Assembly (NCBI GenBank): GCA_037178975.1
Contig: JASJZH010000005.1
Span: 3,410,001-3,474,000 of the forward strand
Source: Oscheius tipulae
Lineage: Eukaryota > Nematoda > Chromadorea > Rhabditida > Rhabditidae
Direction of reading: 5' to 3'
Length of the DNA: 64,000 nucleotides
Each line of letters begins with the position of its first letter. The stretch's first letter is position 1. A model generated the notes under the pieces. The model worked only from the letters and a program-made list of their open reading frames with translations. It did not search any database and was not told where the DNA came from. Shown piece by piece: positions 51,681-63,363 of this stretch. A program made the position numbers and the translations under genes.

Positions 51681-52892
51681 AATAACAAGTTACTTCTCGT
51701 TATTGATAGGCTTGTGAGAGAACATGGGGCAGTTCGCATTAGTTAGGTACTTTGGGGCAATAACAGACGGTTTTGGTAGTTTATTGTAACTCATGGAAAA
51801 AGAACTGAGCTGATGCTATCCAGCTGTAGCCATCACTTCAGCTATCGTCTTACATACGCTGCACTCGTCATTATCCAATGTTCGGGGTCCATGGTAGTCA
51901 TTTCAGGCCGTCCATCAAAAATATCAATCTATGAGGAGAATAGCCGTTTTGCCAGTGACCTCAAACAGCCTCTGGCTCGATCCATGACACGCTATTGACC
52001 TTTCTAGAGTTTGCATTCGACCTCGTGTGGCACCAGTTTGGGATCGAGAAACAAAAGAGTTTACAAGAGAGGCCAGACAGCTGGCTGCTGCTTTCAAAAA
52101 CTACAAACATGGGCCGCTTGGAAAAGACGTATTAAAAGCTGGACGGGCAACTTGTTTTAAAACTTCCCCTTCCCATTTCTCCCGTTTCAAGACACCACCC
52201 TCAGTCTCCAATACTCGATTTTCAAAAGCCCGAATTGGCTCTCAAGCTAGAGCCTGTGTTCAGATCTGGGTTGCTCGGCTGCTCCAGATCCTAGTCTCGA
52301 AACGAAAGAAAGGGAGTGAGGGAGTCAGTGCAAAAGAGTTGGTTTGGATAAACGAAACGAAAGAAAGGGGCGAGAGAGTCAGCAGTAACTTTTCCTGTCA
52401 GAAGTTAGCTTTGATATGCCAAGTTTTTCGAACTTTGTGTTAAGTTCAAATTTCGCCTTCTGTACTTGATTGAAGCAGTCTCTCTGCTATAAATGGATGG
52501 GCATCAACGGGGATTTCGGGTATAGTCGATCGGATTCGCTAGCTTTGACTCCAATACGAACAGAGATTTCGTTACAAGACCCTTGTGCAGTTAATAAGCG
52601 GTTCAAGCTGTCAAAAGCATACTTTGATACTTTGAGGTGACTTATCAAGGGCTCGGAGCCCATTCAAATCTTAATCAGTCCCCTTCCAATTTCTGGCTAA
52701 TGTCCTTTCAGGCTGCTGACCGCCGGCACGTGTATTGTGTGTCGGGCGACGGCTTCTCCTGTTGCCAGGAGACGCACTTGAGAGAGCTCTGGAACGCCGC
52801 CCACAGGACTTCGACCTCTCCTTGCCTATACGATGTTTTTCCTCTCCCCTTTCCTAAGTATAGAACCAAAAACAATTATTTTCAGGTGAGCA
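51681..52892. other. Intergenic DNA upstream of the ZC2HC1 gene
   Basis: A 138-codon plus-strand frame at 52027-52443 has no recognisable motif or exon signals and is not called. The acceptor TTATTTTCAG just before 52886 marks the 5' end of the next gene's first coding exon. Confidence 0.5.
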
Positions 52893-55349
52893 ATGGAGAC
52901 ACCCGACGAGCCAACATACGGATGCAAAGTCTGTGGCAGAAAGTTTGTCAAGTCCTCTTTGGTAAGTAGATCCACTTCCTATTTCCGTCCGGGAAACATG
53001 TTTACAACAGAAAAAAAATTACGATCTCATTCAGGTGAAGCACGAGCCCGTGTGCAAGAAGCTAACAAATCTACAAAGGAAGCCTTTCGACTCGGGTAAA
53101 CAGCGAGCGGCCGGCAGTGATGTCCCCTATTCCGATATCAAGAAGGCTGCCAAGGAGAAGGAGAAGGTGGCCTTGATAAGAATAACAAGGAAGAATAGTT
53201 CTAGGTTGGAGGTAGTTTTCCCAGGCCTCAAACTCATTGGAGACAGCGGCACGAGAACTTTATCGATGCCGTCTCTTCGTCGAAGAAGGTCAGTGAAATT
53301 GCCAAAGGAGAGGTAGAGCTTTTCCCACTGTCTCAGAATAGTCCTGTCTCAGAAAAGCCTGAAACCCTGATATTTAACATTCTCACATTTTAAATGGTCA
53401 TGTTTTCTAACGAACCATAGCAAACTTCGTATGGTAACAACAGTGGTTGCAAGCAAAAAGTAGACATTAACAGGGAGTTGCTTAGAGATAGGCCGGAAGG
53501 ATGAAATAGCTCAATATTCGCTGGTGAAAGGATAGAAGAACTGTAAAACTCTGCAAACTGGGAGAAGACTTTGAAACAGAGATACAAGAGCACGAAACAT
53601 AGTTTCCCCAGATTTTCTACAAAGCTTGAGACGAATTACAGGGAGCCTTATGCCGTTTGAAGTTTTGCAAGACTTTTTTTGACTTTTTTTTTCCAAACTT
53701 CTTACAATGGAAATGGGCTGGGCTGCTGGTTTCTTACGTCAATATAATCAATTTACTCATCAGAGCAATTAGCAGAAAGGTTTAGCTGACTGTCAGAAAT
53801 TGTTGTACTTACAGTAACTTTGGAAGTCGGAAATAGATAGACATAGATACACTAACAATGCTCTCCACTAACCATGTGCCCTTTTCCGACTCAACAGCTT
53901 CATTTCAGGTAGACTACGCCATCAAGACTGGCGCTCCACTTCCTCCTCCACCACGGACTGCCGTTCCCAGTGGTCAGTCTTCTTTCTCTCCCCTTTGAAT
54001 CCATCGCGCTAGTTAGAATTAGACTCGACCAAACACTTTGAGCAATCTTACAGACTACGATATTCCGAATTGGTCAGACCACGAAGAGAACATAGCGCCG
54101 TCCACTAGTTCAAAGCCTTTAGACCCAGGTCAGAATACCCTCGTTTTTGGTTGACGCGCACTCCTGAAAAATTCCATGCTAGCTACTGATAATATGAGCC
54201 TGTCTCTTTCTGAAAGAACGCTTCCAGACTACGTCCAGTGCGAATACTGTGGAAGAAACTTCAATGAGAGGGCAGCTGAGAGACATGTCCCTTTCTGCAG
54301 GTGATTTTTTTTTAGCTTCCTTTGAACAGAAACCTCCAGGGATCAGCACAAGAAGAGCGGGAAACCGATGGTCAAACCAGTTCCTATGAAGAGTATGGGA
54401 AGTCGAGATGCCTCTCCTTCTAGAGGAAGAGCAGAGGCTAGGACAGGTAGTGGAAGGAGCGACGATATGAATACTAGAAGGAGGTCAGTACATGGGGCCG
54501 CGATCCTCTAACGACTTTTTCTCTTTTTAACCACGGCTATAGATCTCATATCTGACAAGTAGTTTCACCTTCAATAGATCTCCCAACATCTGAAAAGGTC
54601 TAGTCTTTGTTGAATTTTTGGACGGAAATCTTTGCGCTTAGAGGCATGGTCATGTCCCCATAATAGAATACCGTCATGAGCTGAAAAAGAATCGTCTGAT
54701 CACCTTTATATAAGAAGGCTCTAGGCAATGAGTCTAGTTGGTCGCGGTGAGATGAATGGATACCCCTTCCCCTTTTTTTCAGTTTTTATGTTAAAAAAAA
54801 GTCAGTTTTTACTTTGGAAAAACATCATGAGGAGCCTTGGTAGTATCCTTCATCTCTTTCTCGTTCAAGTGCTTTAACTTACTAGCTCACCTTTCGGAAA
54901 GTTTTGAACCCTCGTACGGAAAAGCAGTCCCGGTTATCATTGTATCAAGCATTGACCTATAACGCCCGACGACGAAACCTGGAACTGTTGACAGATGGCA
55001 CTAGTACTTCTACACAGAAATTCCAAACTGTTACAATTCACTACTTTTCATTAATTCTATTCCAGATCGATGGATAGTCGAGGAGCTTCTGGAGAGCGAG
55101 AACGTCCTCCTCCTACCAGAAACACAGCACAGTCGGCTACGACCAATCGGCAAGGCATCCCACCTACTCCTAAAACGTAAGCCTATCCAACAGTTGGTTG
55201 ATCGATCGCAGTTCCAGTCGTAGCACTTCAGCTCCTCGAACGGCTTCTCGTCTAAAGCAGCCGTAAGTTTCTTCTCTTCCCACTTCTTATGTTCAATGAG
55301 TTGCTTGTTTAGAACCAAACTAGCTACCGGAAAGAAGCAGCCAGTCTGA
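52893..55349 (+). CDS. ZC2HC1 (FAM164)-type C2HC zinc-finger protein
   Basis: Exons traced: 52893-52961, 53035 to about 53166 or 53204, about 53225 (or 53242) to 53288, 53909-53972, 54054-54128, 54183-54300, 54340-54483, 55066-55176, 55212-55262, 55313-55349. The first zinc finger has C11, C14, H26, C30 (YGCKVCGRKF, KHEPVC), followed by KPFDSGKQRAAGSDVP, a family block. Next come HENFIDAVSS, a proline run (GAPLPPPPR), and a second finger, VQCEYCGRNFNERAAERHVPFC in two parts. This order is typical of ZC2HC1A/B proteins, whose function is poorly known. The tail is Ser/Arg/Pro-rich and ends GKKQPV. The junction between exons 2 and 3 is unresolved, because keeping the conserved Trp needs a 20-base intron. 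The ATG is 7 bases after a TTTTCAG acceptor. Confidence 0.82.
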
Positions 55350-55634
55350 GAGCGAAGAAGATTGCTGTGCCAACCTATGTTCCTTTTCACTTTGTTCTAT
55401 CGTTTCTAATAGATTCTCAGTTTCGCTTTGTTCGTAGTAGTTCGCGGTAAATGTATGATATTAGGCCAGCTAGAGAACCGAGAGGCGAGACCCGGGGTTA
55501 TTCACGAGCTGAGACCAGAGACGAACGTCGGACACCAAGTAGAAGAAGCTCCTCGCGTAGTAGACGATCCTAATGTCAATGAATCACTCGACACAGAAAT
55601 TAAAAAAAACAAGAGCACAAGAAATTTACTGTGG

Positions 55635-55640
55635 AATAAA
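55635..55640 (+). promoter_or_regulatory. Poly(A) signal for the ZC2HC1 gene, overlapping the tubulin 3' UTR
   Basis: AATAAAATAAAA on the plus strand is 290 bases past the ZC2HC1 stop and only 25 bases from the tubulin stop on the other strand, so the two 3' UTRs would overlap. Confidence 0.5.
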
Positions 55641-55664
55641 ATAAAATACAATGAACGGATGCGA

Positions 55665-57257
<1,593 letters not shown>

Positions 57258-57639
57258 CTGCAAACATAATTTGTGAACAGCGAAACTGATTTTAAAAAAG
57301 TGCGAAATACAACAAACTGAACGGAATCGTACAGAAACACAGGAAAAATTCAAAAAAAAAAAGAAGAAAACAAAAAAATAGGAATTAGATAATTAATGGC
57401 TCCGTGAAAAATTTAAAGGACTGTCTATGGTCGAGTCGGTGGATACTGTAGTTGCGAGAAATTCAAACGATCTAAATTTTTGCTCTTCAGTTTTTCTATT
57501 TTTCATAAACTTTCCAAATTCTTATCTCACAAACAAAAAAAATTGGAACAAGAAAGAAGGTAGAACACAGCAAAGAATGGAACGTATTATTTCTAGTCTA
57601 TGATCTCTAGATTCATCTTATATCCGCTGACTGACTTAC
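57258..57639. other. Spacer between SH2 fragment and beta-tubulin
   Basis: 382 bases, AT-rich with poly-A runs around 57340-57380. It begins (minus-strand sense) with a canonical donor after the SH2 exon and ends with the tubulin acceptor. No exon is seen inside. Confidence 0.6.
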
Positions 57640-58388
57640 CGAAAGCTCAGGATCCGAGTTTTTTTCTTCTGGCGGACAATGCTTTCCGGGACGATGTAGT
57701 AGTCAGGACGCGAGATCGGTCTCTTCAGAATCCTCTTGTTCTCCAGCAGCGTCTTGATTAGCTCGTGGACGGTTCCGCACGAGTTGTCAGACAGCTTGAC
57801 CAAAATGCAGCAGGCTGACTCGTTGTTGTGCATAGTTCTTCTGACCACAAAGTCGCCTTCTTCTTTCAGCAGACATTCGACGTCTGAGAGCGGGATCAAA
57901 CTGCAAATATGAACTTACTCACTGCTAGATCAATAGTAGAGATAGACTACCAGAAAATCCCATTTACGGCAAGAACATAATCTGCTAGACCAGTAGGTTA
58001 CAGTAGTCTACCCAAGATGATGAAGAAACTGGTTCTAGTAGAAAAAAGGTTCACCCGTGGTATCAGCTATTGTTACAGAGACTCTCGTCGCACATCCTCA
58101 TCAAAACATCAGTCGGATTTGTCGTTCTTGATGGTTCGGTTGTCAGCATCTCCAGGCTTTTCTGACGAGCTGCAGTCGTGGTAGACTCATTTCGACACGT
58201 CTTGAAGAAGGACTGCGACTCGACATCGTTTGACTTCTTCTGATCCACCGATGACTTCTTCCTGCGCTATAGCTTTTCTTCTTCGTTGGTGTGGAGAGAG
58301 GGCGTTGCGATGGAGCGTGAAGCGGCAGCGTCTTCGTCGGCGGATGGTCCGAAGCCGGAGCGACTTCTTTCGATGACTGCATGTCCAT
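57640..58388 (-). pseudogene. SH2-domain gene with TGA at the first SH2 tryptophan; truncated
   Basis: Three exons fit in phase: 58388-58365 (MDMQSSKE), 58266-58055 and 57900-57640. The second encodes a basic Ser/Thr-rich linker ending NNS, then TGA (58063-58065), then YHG. The third continues LIPLSDVECLLKEEGDFVVRR through CCILVKL to YYIVPESIVRQKK. This is an SH2 domain: the TGA sits exactly where the domain's near-invariant Trp (WYHG) belongs, and GDFVVR is the phosphotyrosine-binding Arg motif. Nematode Fer/Spe-8-like kinases have SH2 followed by a kinase domain. Here the third exon ends at a perfect GTAAGT donor but no kinase exon follows before beta-tubulin. The simplest reading is a truncated, nonsense-mutated gene; a sequencing error at the TGA would leave only the truncation. 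Confidence 0.7.
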
Positions 58389-58865
58389 TGGGACTTTTTA
58401 ATGACAAAACTTTTCAATGCCCACAAATTAGTCCAAGAAAAAGTTGCAAACAATGTATGCAAACGACCGTAAACACTTGGCAAATGAGATATCTCTTGCT
58501 CCCACAACAATTCGAGTTGAGGAATCTATTAAGTATTATTATTTATTATATTATTTAAATAAAATGTAAAATGTAAATGTAAAATCTATTAAGGAAGGTT
58601 GTTCTTCAATGTGGCTCTACCAAGCAGGCTTTACGGTTTCATCTTCTGGTCCTGAAGTGCAGAAACACACGAACATAAGCTCCTGGAGCGCTGGACAAGT
58701 CACAAGGCATTTATTATGGAACAAATAAGATTATGGACACGAAATTTAAGGACACTAGGGCGTCAAATGGGTTAAAACATATAGGTAAAACAACTAACAT
58801 GAGAAATTAGTTAATAGGAGGTTGAGATTGTGAGGTGGATCAAGGATTATTAGACGATCATAAAA
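58389..58865. other. 3' region of the STAR gene and upstream of the SH2 fragment
   Basis: The stretch contains an AATGTAAAAT-type low-complexity repeat near 58560-58590 and the STAR poly(A) signal. No coding exon was identified. Confidence 0.5.
58710..58715 (-). promoter_or_regulatory. Poly(A) signal of the STAR gene
   Basis: AATAAA on the minus strand, about 150 bases downstream of the stop codon ending at 58866. Confidence 0.6.
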
Positions 58866-60115
58866 CTATTTCTTGGGGCAATCGCCGGATCCATCGTGCG
58901 TGAAAGTGGGAACGGAGTTGACAAGGGCAGCGGCGTCGAGATATTCCTGGAAGGATGCCTGATGAACACCTCCGATGTTGCTGAAGTTGTTGGAGGGCGA
59001 CTGTGCCGGTGAGAGCAGCGGGTTAGAGAACATAGGAGATCCAGGCATCGAACATCTGAACGTACGAATGACTTGGAGAGTCAAGAGTGTAAACGGTACC
59101 TCAGCAAGTAGTCCGTGATGCTTGGATTGTTGCAACTGAGCAGCTGAAGGAGCTGCAGTTTCTGCAGGAGATCTCCGTCAGGAAGCTGGTTGGTACGAGG
59201 AGGCGACATCATGGGGTAATCCAGGCGAGAAGTGAGATGACCCGCATCAAAAGGCGAAGGAGTCTCTGCAAGATCCAATACAGTCATGAAGGGCAAAACA
59301 AACGTACGGAGAGCGTTCTTAGTAGCATTCGTGGGTCTGTAAGTACCGTTGATGATAGCGAGTTCGACGAGTTGCTTCCTCTTCAATTCGTCCTTGCCAT
59401 CTGGAGGTGGAGTCAAGAGCTCGTTGACGCGATCGACAGCTCTCTTCATCTTTTCCTTGACGCGGTCGGGATAGTCTTCGCACTGAATTTGAACGTGGAG
59501 AGGTTCATCTTCTGATCCGCGATCCCTGATCTTGCCCTAAAACAGTCTTGAGCATGACCTGGTAAATGATAACGAACCTTGATAGAACCACGTCCGCGGA
59601 CCATGATTTTGCAGCCAGTCTGCTCTTCCAATTGACGCACGGTCATGCCGCGAGGGCCAAGAATTCTTCCAACAAAATTGTACTAAACACGAGATGAATG
59701 AGGAAGAAGAGGAAACCATACCGTCGGGTACTCGTCGACAGGGACCATGATGATTTCCGTCAATGAGGTTATCTTATTCTTATTCGTTTTTTCGACGTTT
59801 TCAACGTCAATCTTCTCCTGGTTAACCTTTAGAGAGACACTGGCAATTTCTAAAAAAAGAACCAACATCAACAGGAACAATTCTAACACTCGCACCTTTG
59901 TCGAGAATCTGCTGCAGATACTTGAATTTACCAGGAGCGATATTTCGAAGATTACACTGGTCTTGCAGCAGCTGGCTCAAGTAGGTCTCGTTGTCCATTG
60001 CGTCGACTCCGCGCTCGAGTTCGTTGTTGCCCTTGTACGATCCGTCCGATTGGATTGCGTTATTGTCGTTGATGACCTCCTTCTGGCCGGCTTGAACATT
60101 GAGGGTTTCACGCAT
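58866..60115 (-). CDS. STAR-family KH RNA-binding protein (GLD-1/QKI/ASD-2 type) with a beta-tubulin-like N-terminus
   Basis: Six exons: 60115-59896, 59849-59722, 59682-59578, 59536-59308, 59265-59100, 59055-58866, giving 345 residues. Residues about 45-73 are a QUA1-type dimerisation helix pair ([26 protein letters not shown]). The KH domain starts near 74 with the [20 protein letters not shown] block (GxxG-type loop, exons 2-3) and [15 protein letters not shown]2 includes [21 protein letters not shown] proteins bind ACUAAY-like RNA elements and control splicing or translation. The odd part is residues 1-36 or so: [32 protein letters not shown]. These align with beta-tubulin residues 1-46 except for a 9-residue gap (the CGNQIGCKF part) and a shorter gap near LQLE. 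The upstream acceptor sequence is shared too. Confidence 0.9.
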
Positions 60116-60484
60116 CTGAAAACATAACTTGTGAGACGAGAAACGAACAAAAGGAGATAAGAAAATGCAAACTATTAGATTTTCAGCTATTTCCCCAAGG
60201 CAAAAAAAATAAATACCTGCGCCAACAAAACTAGAAAAATGAGCAGCTCAGCTTCTTCAGAAAAATGGCAAAGCAGCTCCCGTTTGGCACCCGGCACGAA
60301 TTGAGCCGATCTACAAAAGGCGCGAAAATATCCGTTTTGAACTTTCCACTCCATTTAAGCGTTCCGGCTATCTCTTTTGAAAGAAAACATAATAAAAGTG
60401 GCAAATGAACATGTTTATTACTAAGACAAAAAATGACACTCACAGAAAAAGAGGGATACAACAAGGGAGTGGGGAACAACAAAA
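60116..60484. other. Spacer upstream of the STAR gene
   Basis: 369 bases between two minus-strand genes, with no coding exon. The last 30 bases before the STAR ATG resemble the sequence before the tubulin ATG. Confidence 0.5.
60414..60419 (-). promoter_or_regulatory. Poly(A) signal of the coiled-coil gene
   Basis: AATAAA on the minus strand, 66 bases past the stop codon ending at 60485. Confidence 0.6.
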
Positions 60485-61490
60485 TCAGAATTCGGACTCT
60501 TCTAAATTGAGAAGTTTCTGAACAAAAGATAAATACTGCTTGAGGGGATGGTTGTTTGTGACTGTCTTTAGCTCATTCTGTACCTTGCGCAACTCTTCTG
60601 ACATCGCCTGCAGCTGTCGCTCTTTGGAGGCAATTCTTCTGTTTAGGCTTTGCATCTCGGCCTCAATCATTGAGCTTTCCTTGAGGACTTGTTTCTTCAA
60701 TTTGGCTATTTTAAGAGTAAAATAAAAGAACTTACGGCTAGAAGGGAGTTTCCTGCAAGATCATTGTACTTGCTTTCTGGATCTGCGTCTTCTCGGTCGG
60801 AACTAGTGTTGGCATCCACGTCCATCAAGTCAAATCTAATACTGGCCGCATCGAGAGCATGTTGACGCGATGTGGCATCAGTGGAGTATCCGAATCAACA
60901 TGTTATTTTGCCGATAAGCGCTACAAGCTACCTGCTATTGGAGATTCTTAGCTGTTGGTGGTTTTCGGACGCGCGGCTGGCACTTTTGACAAGACTAGCT
61001 TGATGTTTCAGCTTAGCATCCAGAGCATCCATTCCTGAATAAATTGATTTCTATAGGCCTAAAAAAGAATGTTACCACCTTCATTATTAGTATTGATGTA
61101 TTCACAGATTATCTTCTCGGCGGAGTTCTTGATTTCGGCTAGATTCTGATATTCTCGTCGCAGAGGATCTTCGCCCGGTGACAAATCGCTTGGCATGAAT
61201 CTGCACACTTTTCCAGTGGCCGACTGCAAAGCTGCGAAGAATTTGTTGATACCCTTTCGAAGTTTAGGATCCGGACACCAATCTGTCTAAAAATCGTTCC
61301 ACTACGACGGAAGGCGACAATCACATACCTCTTTTGCTGGGGATTGGGGCGTAGGAAAAAAACTGTCCTCCGAGGTCCCACTATCATCGCTAAATTCCAG
61401 CGTTTCAGGCTGTGCTGGCTGATTTTCTATCTTCACTTTCACAGCCCTCTTCTTTCCGTTTCTTTTCCTCGTGCTCCTCTTGTTGGCCAT
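60485..61490 (-). CDS. Nuclear-type coiled-coil protein, unidentified
   Basis: Five exons: 61490-61329, 61286-61079, 61034-60932, 60841-60736, 60694-60485, about 262 residues in consistent phase. The N-terminus is strongly basic (NKRSTRKRNGKKRAVKVK), like a nuclear localisation signal, followed by acidic Ser-rich sequence. A middle segment reads DWCPDPKLRKGINKFFAALQ, and the C-terminus is a long coiled coil (EAEMQSLNRRIASKERQLQ). This layout resembles kinetochore scaffold subunits such as DSN1/KNL-3, but no diagnostic motif was found, so that is only a suggestion. In exon 5 the acceptor TTGAAG was preferred over AATAG because only it keeps the frame. The ATG lies 6 bases after a TTTACAG acceptor. 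Confidence 0.68.
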
Positions 61491-61928
61491 CGACAGCTGT
61501 AAAGGGTCTAAATGAAGAGAGCAAGCGAGAATAGAAAGAGACAATGCAATGCGCTCACAGCCAAAATGAAAGTCTGTCAGCTTTTTTGGGCTAACCCTAG
61601 CTCTGAAGAAGAAGCTCGAGTTTGTTTTTGATCAGCAATTAGCAAAACTAGTCGGAGAAAAAAATGGGGAAAAAGTGGACCGACAGCTGCGTATTTACGT
61701 GACGAGACCTTTTTCGTGCGCGAAATTTTAAAAAAACGGTTTAGTCGTACTGTAGGGTTTGTCACTGATCATCGCAGCTAGCCATTCTTTTGACCTCTGG
61801 TCCTGTTTTAGACTGCCAAAAACTGAAGAAACCGAGCAGAAACCAAAAAGTTTATTTGATTTAGTAAGGAACAAAATGAGGGTAAGGCAATTGGAAGATC
61901 ACAGAAAAAGAAATGAGACAAAGGACAA
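61491..61928. other. Spacer between METTL9 and the coiled-coil gene
   Basis: 438 bases with the METTL9 poly(A) signal and probable promoter of the downstream gene. No coding exon was seen. Confidence 0.5.
61851..61856 (-). promoter_or_regulatory. Poly(A) signal of the METTL9 gene
   Basis: AATAAA on the minus strand, 73 bases past the stop codon ending at 61929. Confidence 0.6.
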
Positions 61929-63119
61929 TTACAACTCGTCGTGGATGGCGTCCTGGGCAGATCGAAAATAGCCTTCAGCTTGCATCGGCACTGCTCTCAA
62001 CAGGAAGATGGCGTCAAATAGATAGTAGTAGGGCTTGTTGAAGTCGCCCTCGCAGAGATACGGTAGTTTCGTCCATCTGATGAGTTCGAAGCCGGCCGGA
62101 ATCAGTTCCTGCATCAGGAGCGAGTGAACGTGATCTTCGAACGACCGCCCTTGTAGAGATAGAAAGACGTCTGAGCTGTTGTTGAAGAGAGAATAATGAC
62201 TGGGACAAACCTGGAGCTGTGCTGTTCTTGGACGGATGAAATTCGACATACTGTCTCACCGGAAGAACTACAGCCAGCATCACGGGACAACCATCACGGA
62301 GAGCGACTCGATGAAGATCGGCCAGTAGTTGACGAGGATTGAAATGTCTGAACCGAGTTCGTTTCCAGATAAATAAAGAACCAACCGATCGAGAAGATTC
62401 AAAGCCGTAATCAGATCGTATTTTCGATTCTCTGAAGGCCATTTTTCGACGTCCGCGATTTGAAATCCATGTTGACGTAGACGATATTGCATAACCTGAA
62501 AGTTTTGTTAGAAATCTATTAGGGGGAAGTTTTACCTGTGACATTTCCGTGGCGTAAACTTCCTCAAAGAGACCACCAAAGCTCTTGGTTATTCCTCCAT
62601 CACCTGCTCCAAGATCTAGCAGCTGAAAATTAGAGAGTCGACTTTTTGAAATGGCTTACTCGTTTGCCTTTTGGAGTCCATTCAGCGGGAATCTGTAGAA
62701 AATCGCGTAGCTGGTTTTCCGAGAAGAGGAACATTCCGCCGCGGTTGAGGAAGCCATTGATTGACGTCTTGGTGAGGAACATTTGAAGAAGGGAAGTCAT
62801 AAACGCGTAGTACATCTGAAAAAGGATGAGTTTAGCCATATGAAGAGACCAACCTGCCAACAGTAGGATCCACTCGTCGCTGTCGAGACATCCAGGAAGT
62901 TTTGTGTTTCCTGATCCATGTAGGAGAGCTGGAAGAGGGCGAAGAGGTAGTCCGGAACGGCTGAGGGCTGTAACAAACGGGTTAGTCTTGAAAAAAAAGC
63001 ATCATACGAACCTCGATATTGTACCAGTGAGCTTTGTCGGCAACAGCAAATCGGGCTTCGGTTAGATCTCGATTCATTATGGCCTCTGAGATCTTGGCTC
63101 CCCGTATGAGACGTACCAT
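61929..63119 (-). CDS. METTL9-type protein-histidine methyltransferase
   Basis: Seven exons: 63119-63012, 62967-62854, 62815-62660, 62622-62536, 62495-62386, 62347-62211, 62170-61929, encoding 317 residues, almost exactly the length of human METTL9 (318). The SAM-binding motif I is LLDLGAGDGGIT at about 127-138, and YDLITALNLLDR is the family's motif IV region. The C-terminal block LPYLCEGD, then YYYLFDAIFLLRAVP, is diagnostic. METTL9 (DREV) methylates the N1 position of histidine in HxH motifs of various proteins. The N-terminal part (NFLNRGGMFLFSENQ, given here without its context) also fits. The ATG lies 5 bases after a TGTTTCAG acceptor. In the last exon the acceptor AGCTCAG was chosen over CAACAG to keep phase. 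Confidence 0.92.
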
Positions 63120-63363
63120 TGTGGCTGAAACAGCTTTTTTAGAGCAAGAAAGTGGGAAAGTGTGTGGAAGAAAATGGAAAAGAAATTCTGTTATTCAAGC
63201 AGTTTTCGAATACAGTAACTAAGAAAGTACGCAGCCATTTTTGTTTAGACGTCGAATCCATAAGACTTGCTTCATATTTTCTTCTTCTGGTTTCTTTTCG
63301 AAAAATTTTGCCTGGAAATCATCTCTATAACAGTCCAGTGCGTCTTACAATTTTGATTTCAGC
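63120..63363. promoter_or_regulatory. Divergent METTL9/mitochondrial-gene promoter region
   Basis: Only 244 bases separate two head-to-head start codons, each preceded by a splice-acceptor-like AG. The shared region must contain both promoters. Confidence 0.55.

Noticed and set aside
52027-52443. 138-codon plus-strand open frame between UTX and ZC2HC1
   Set aside because: Starts plausibly but has no motif, no poly(A) or splice context, and repetitive KERKKGSEG-type sequence from a local GA-rich tract.
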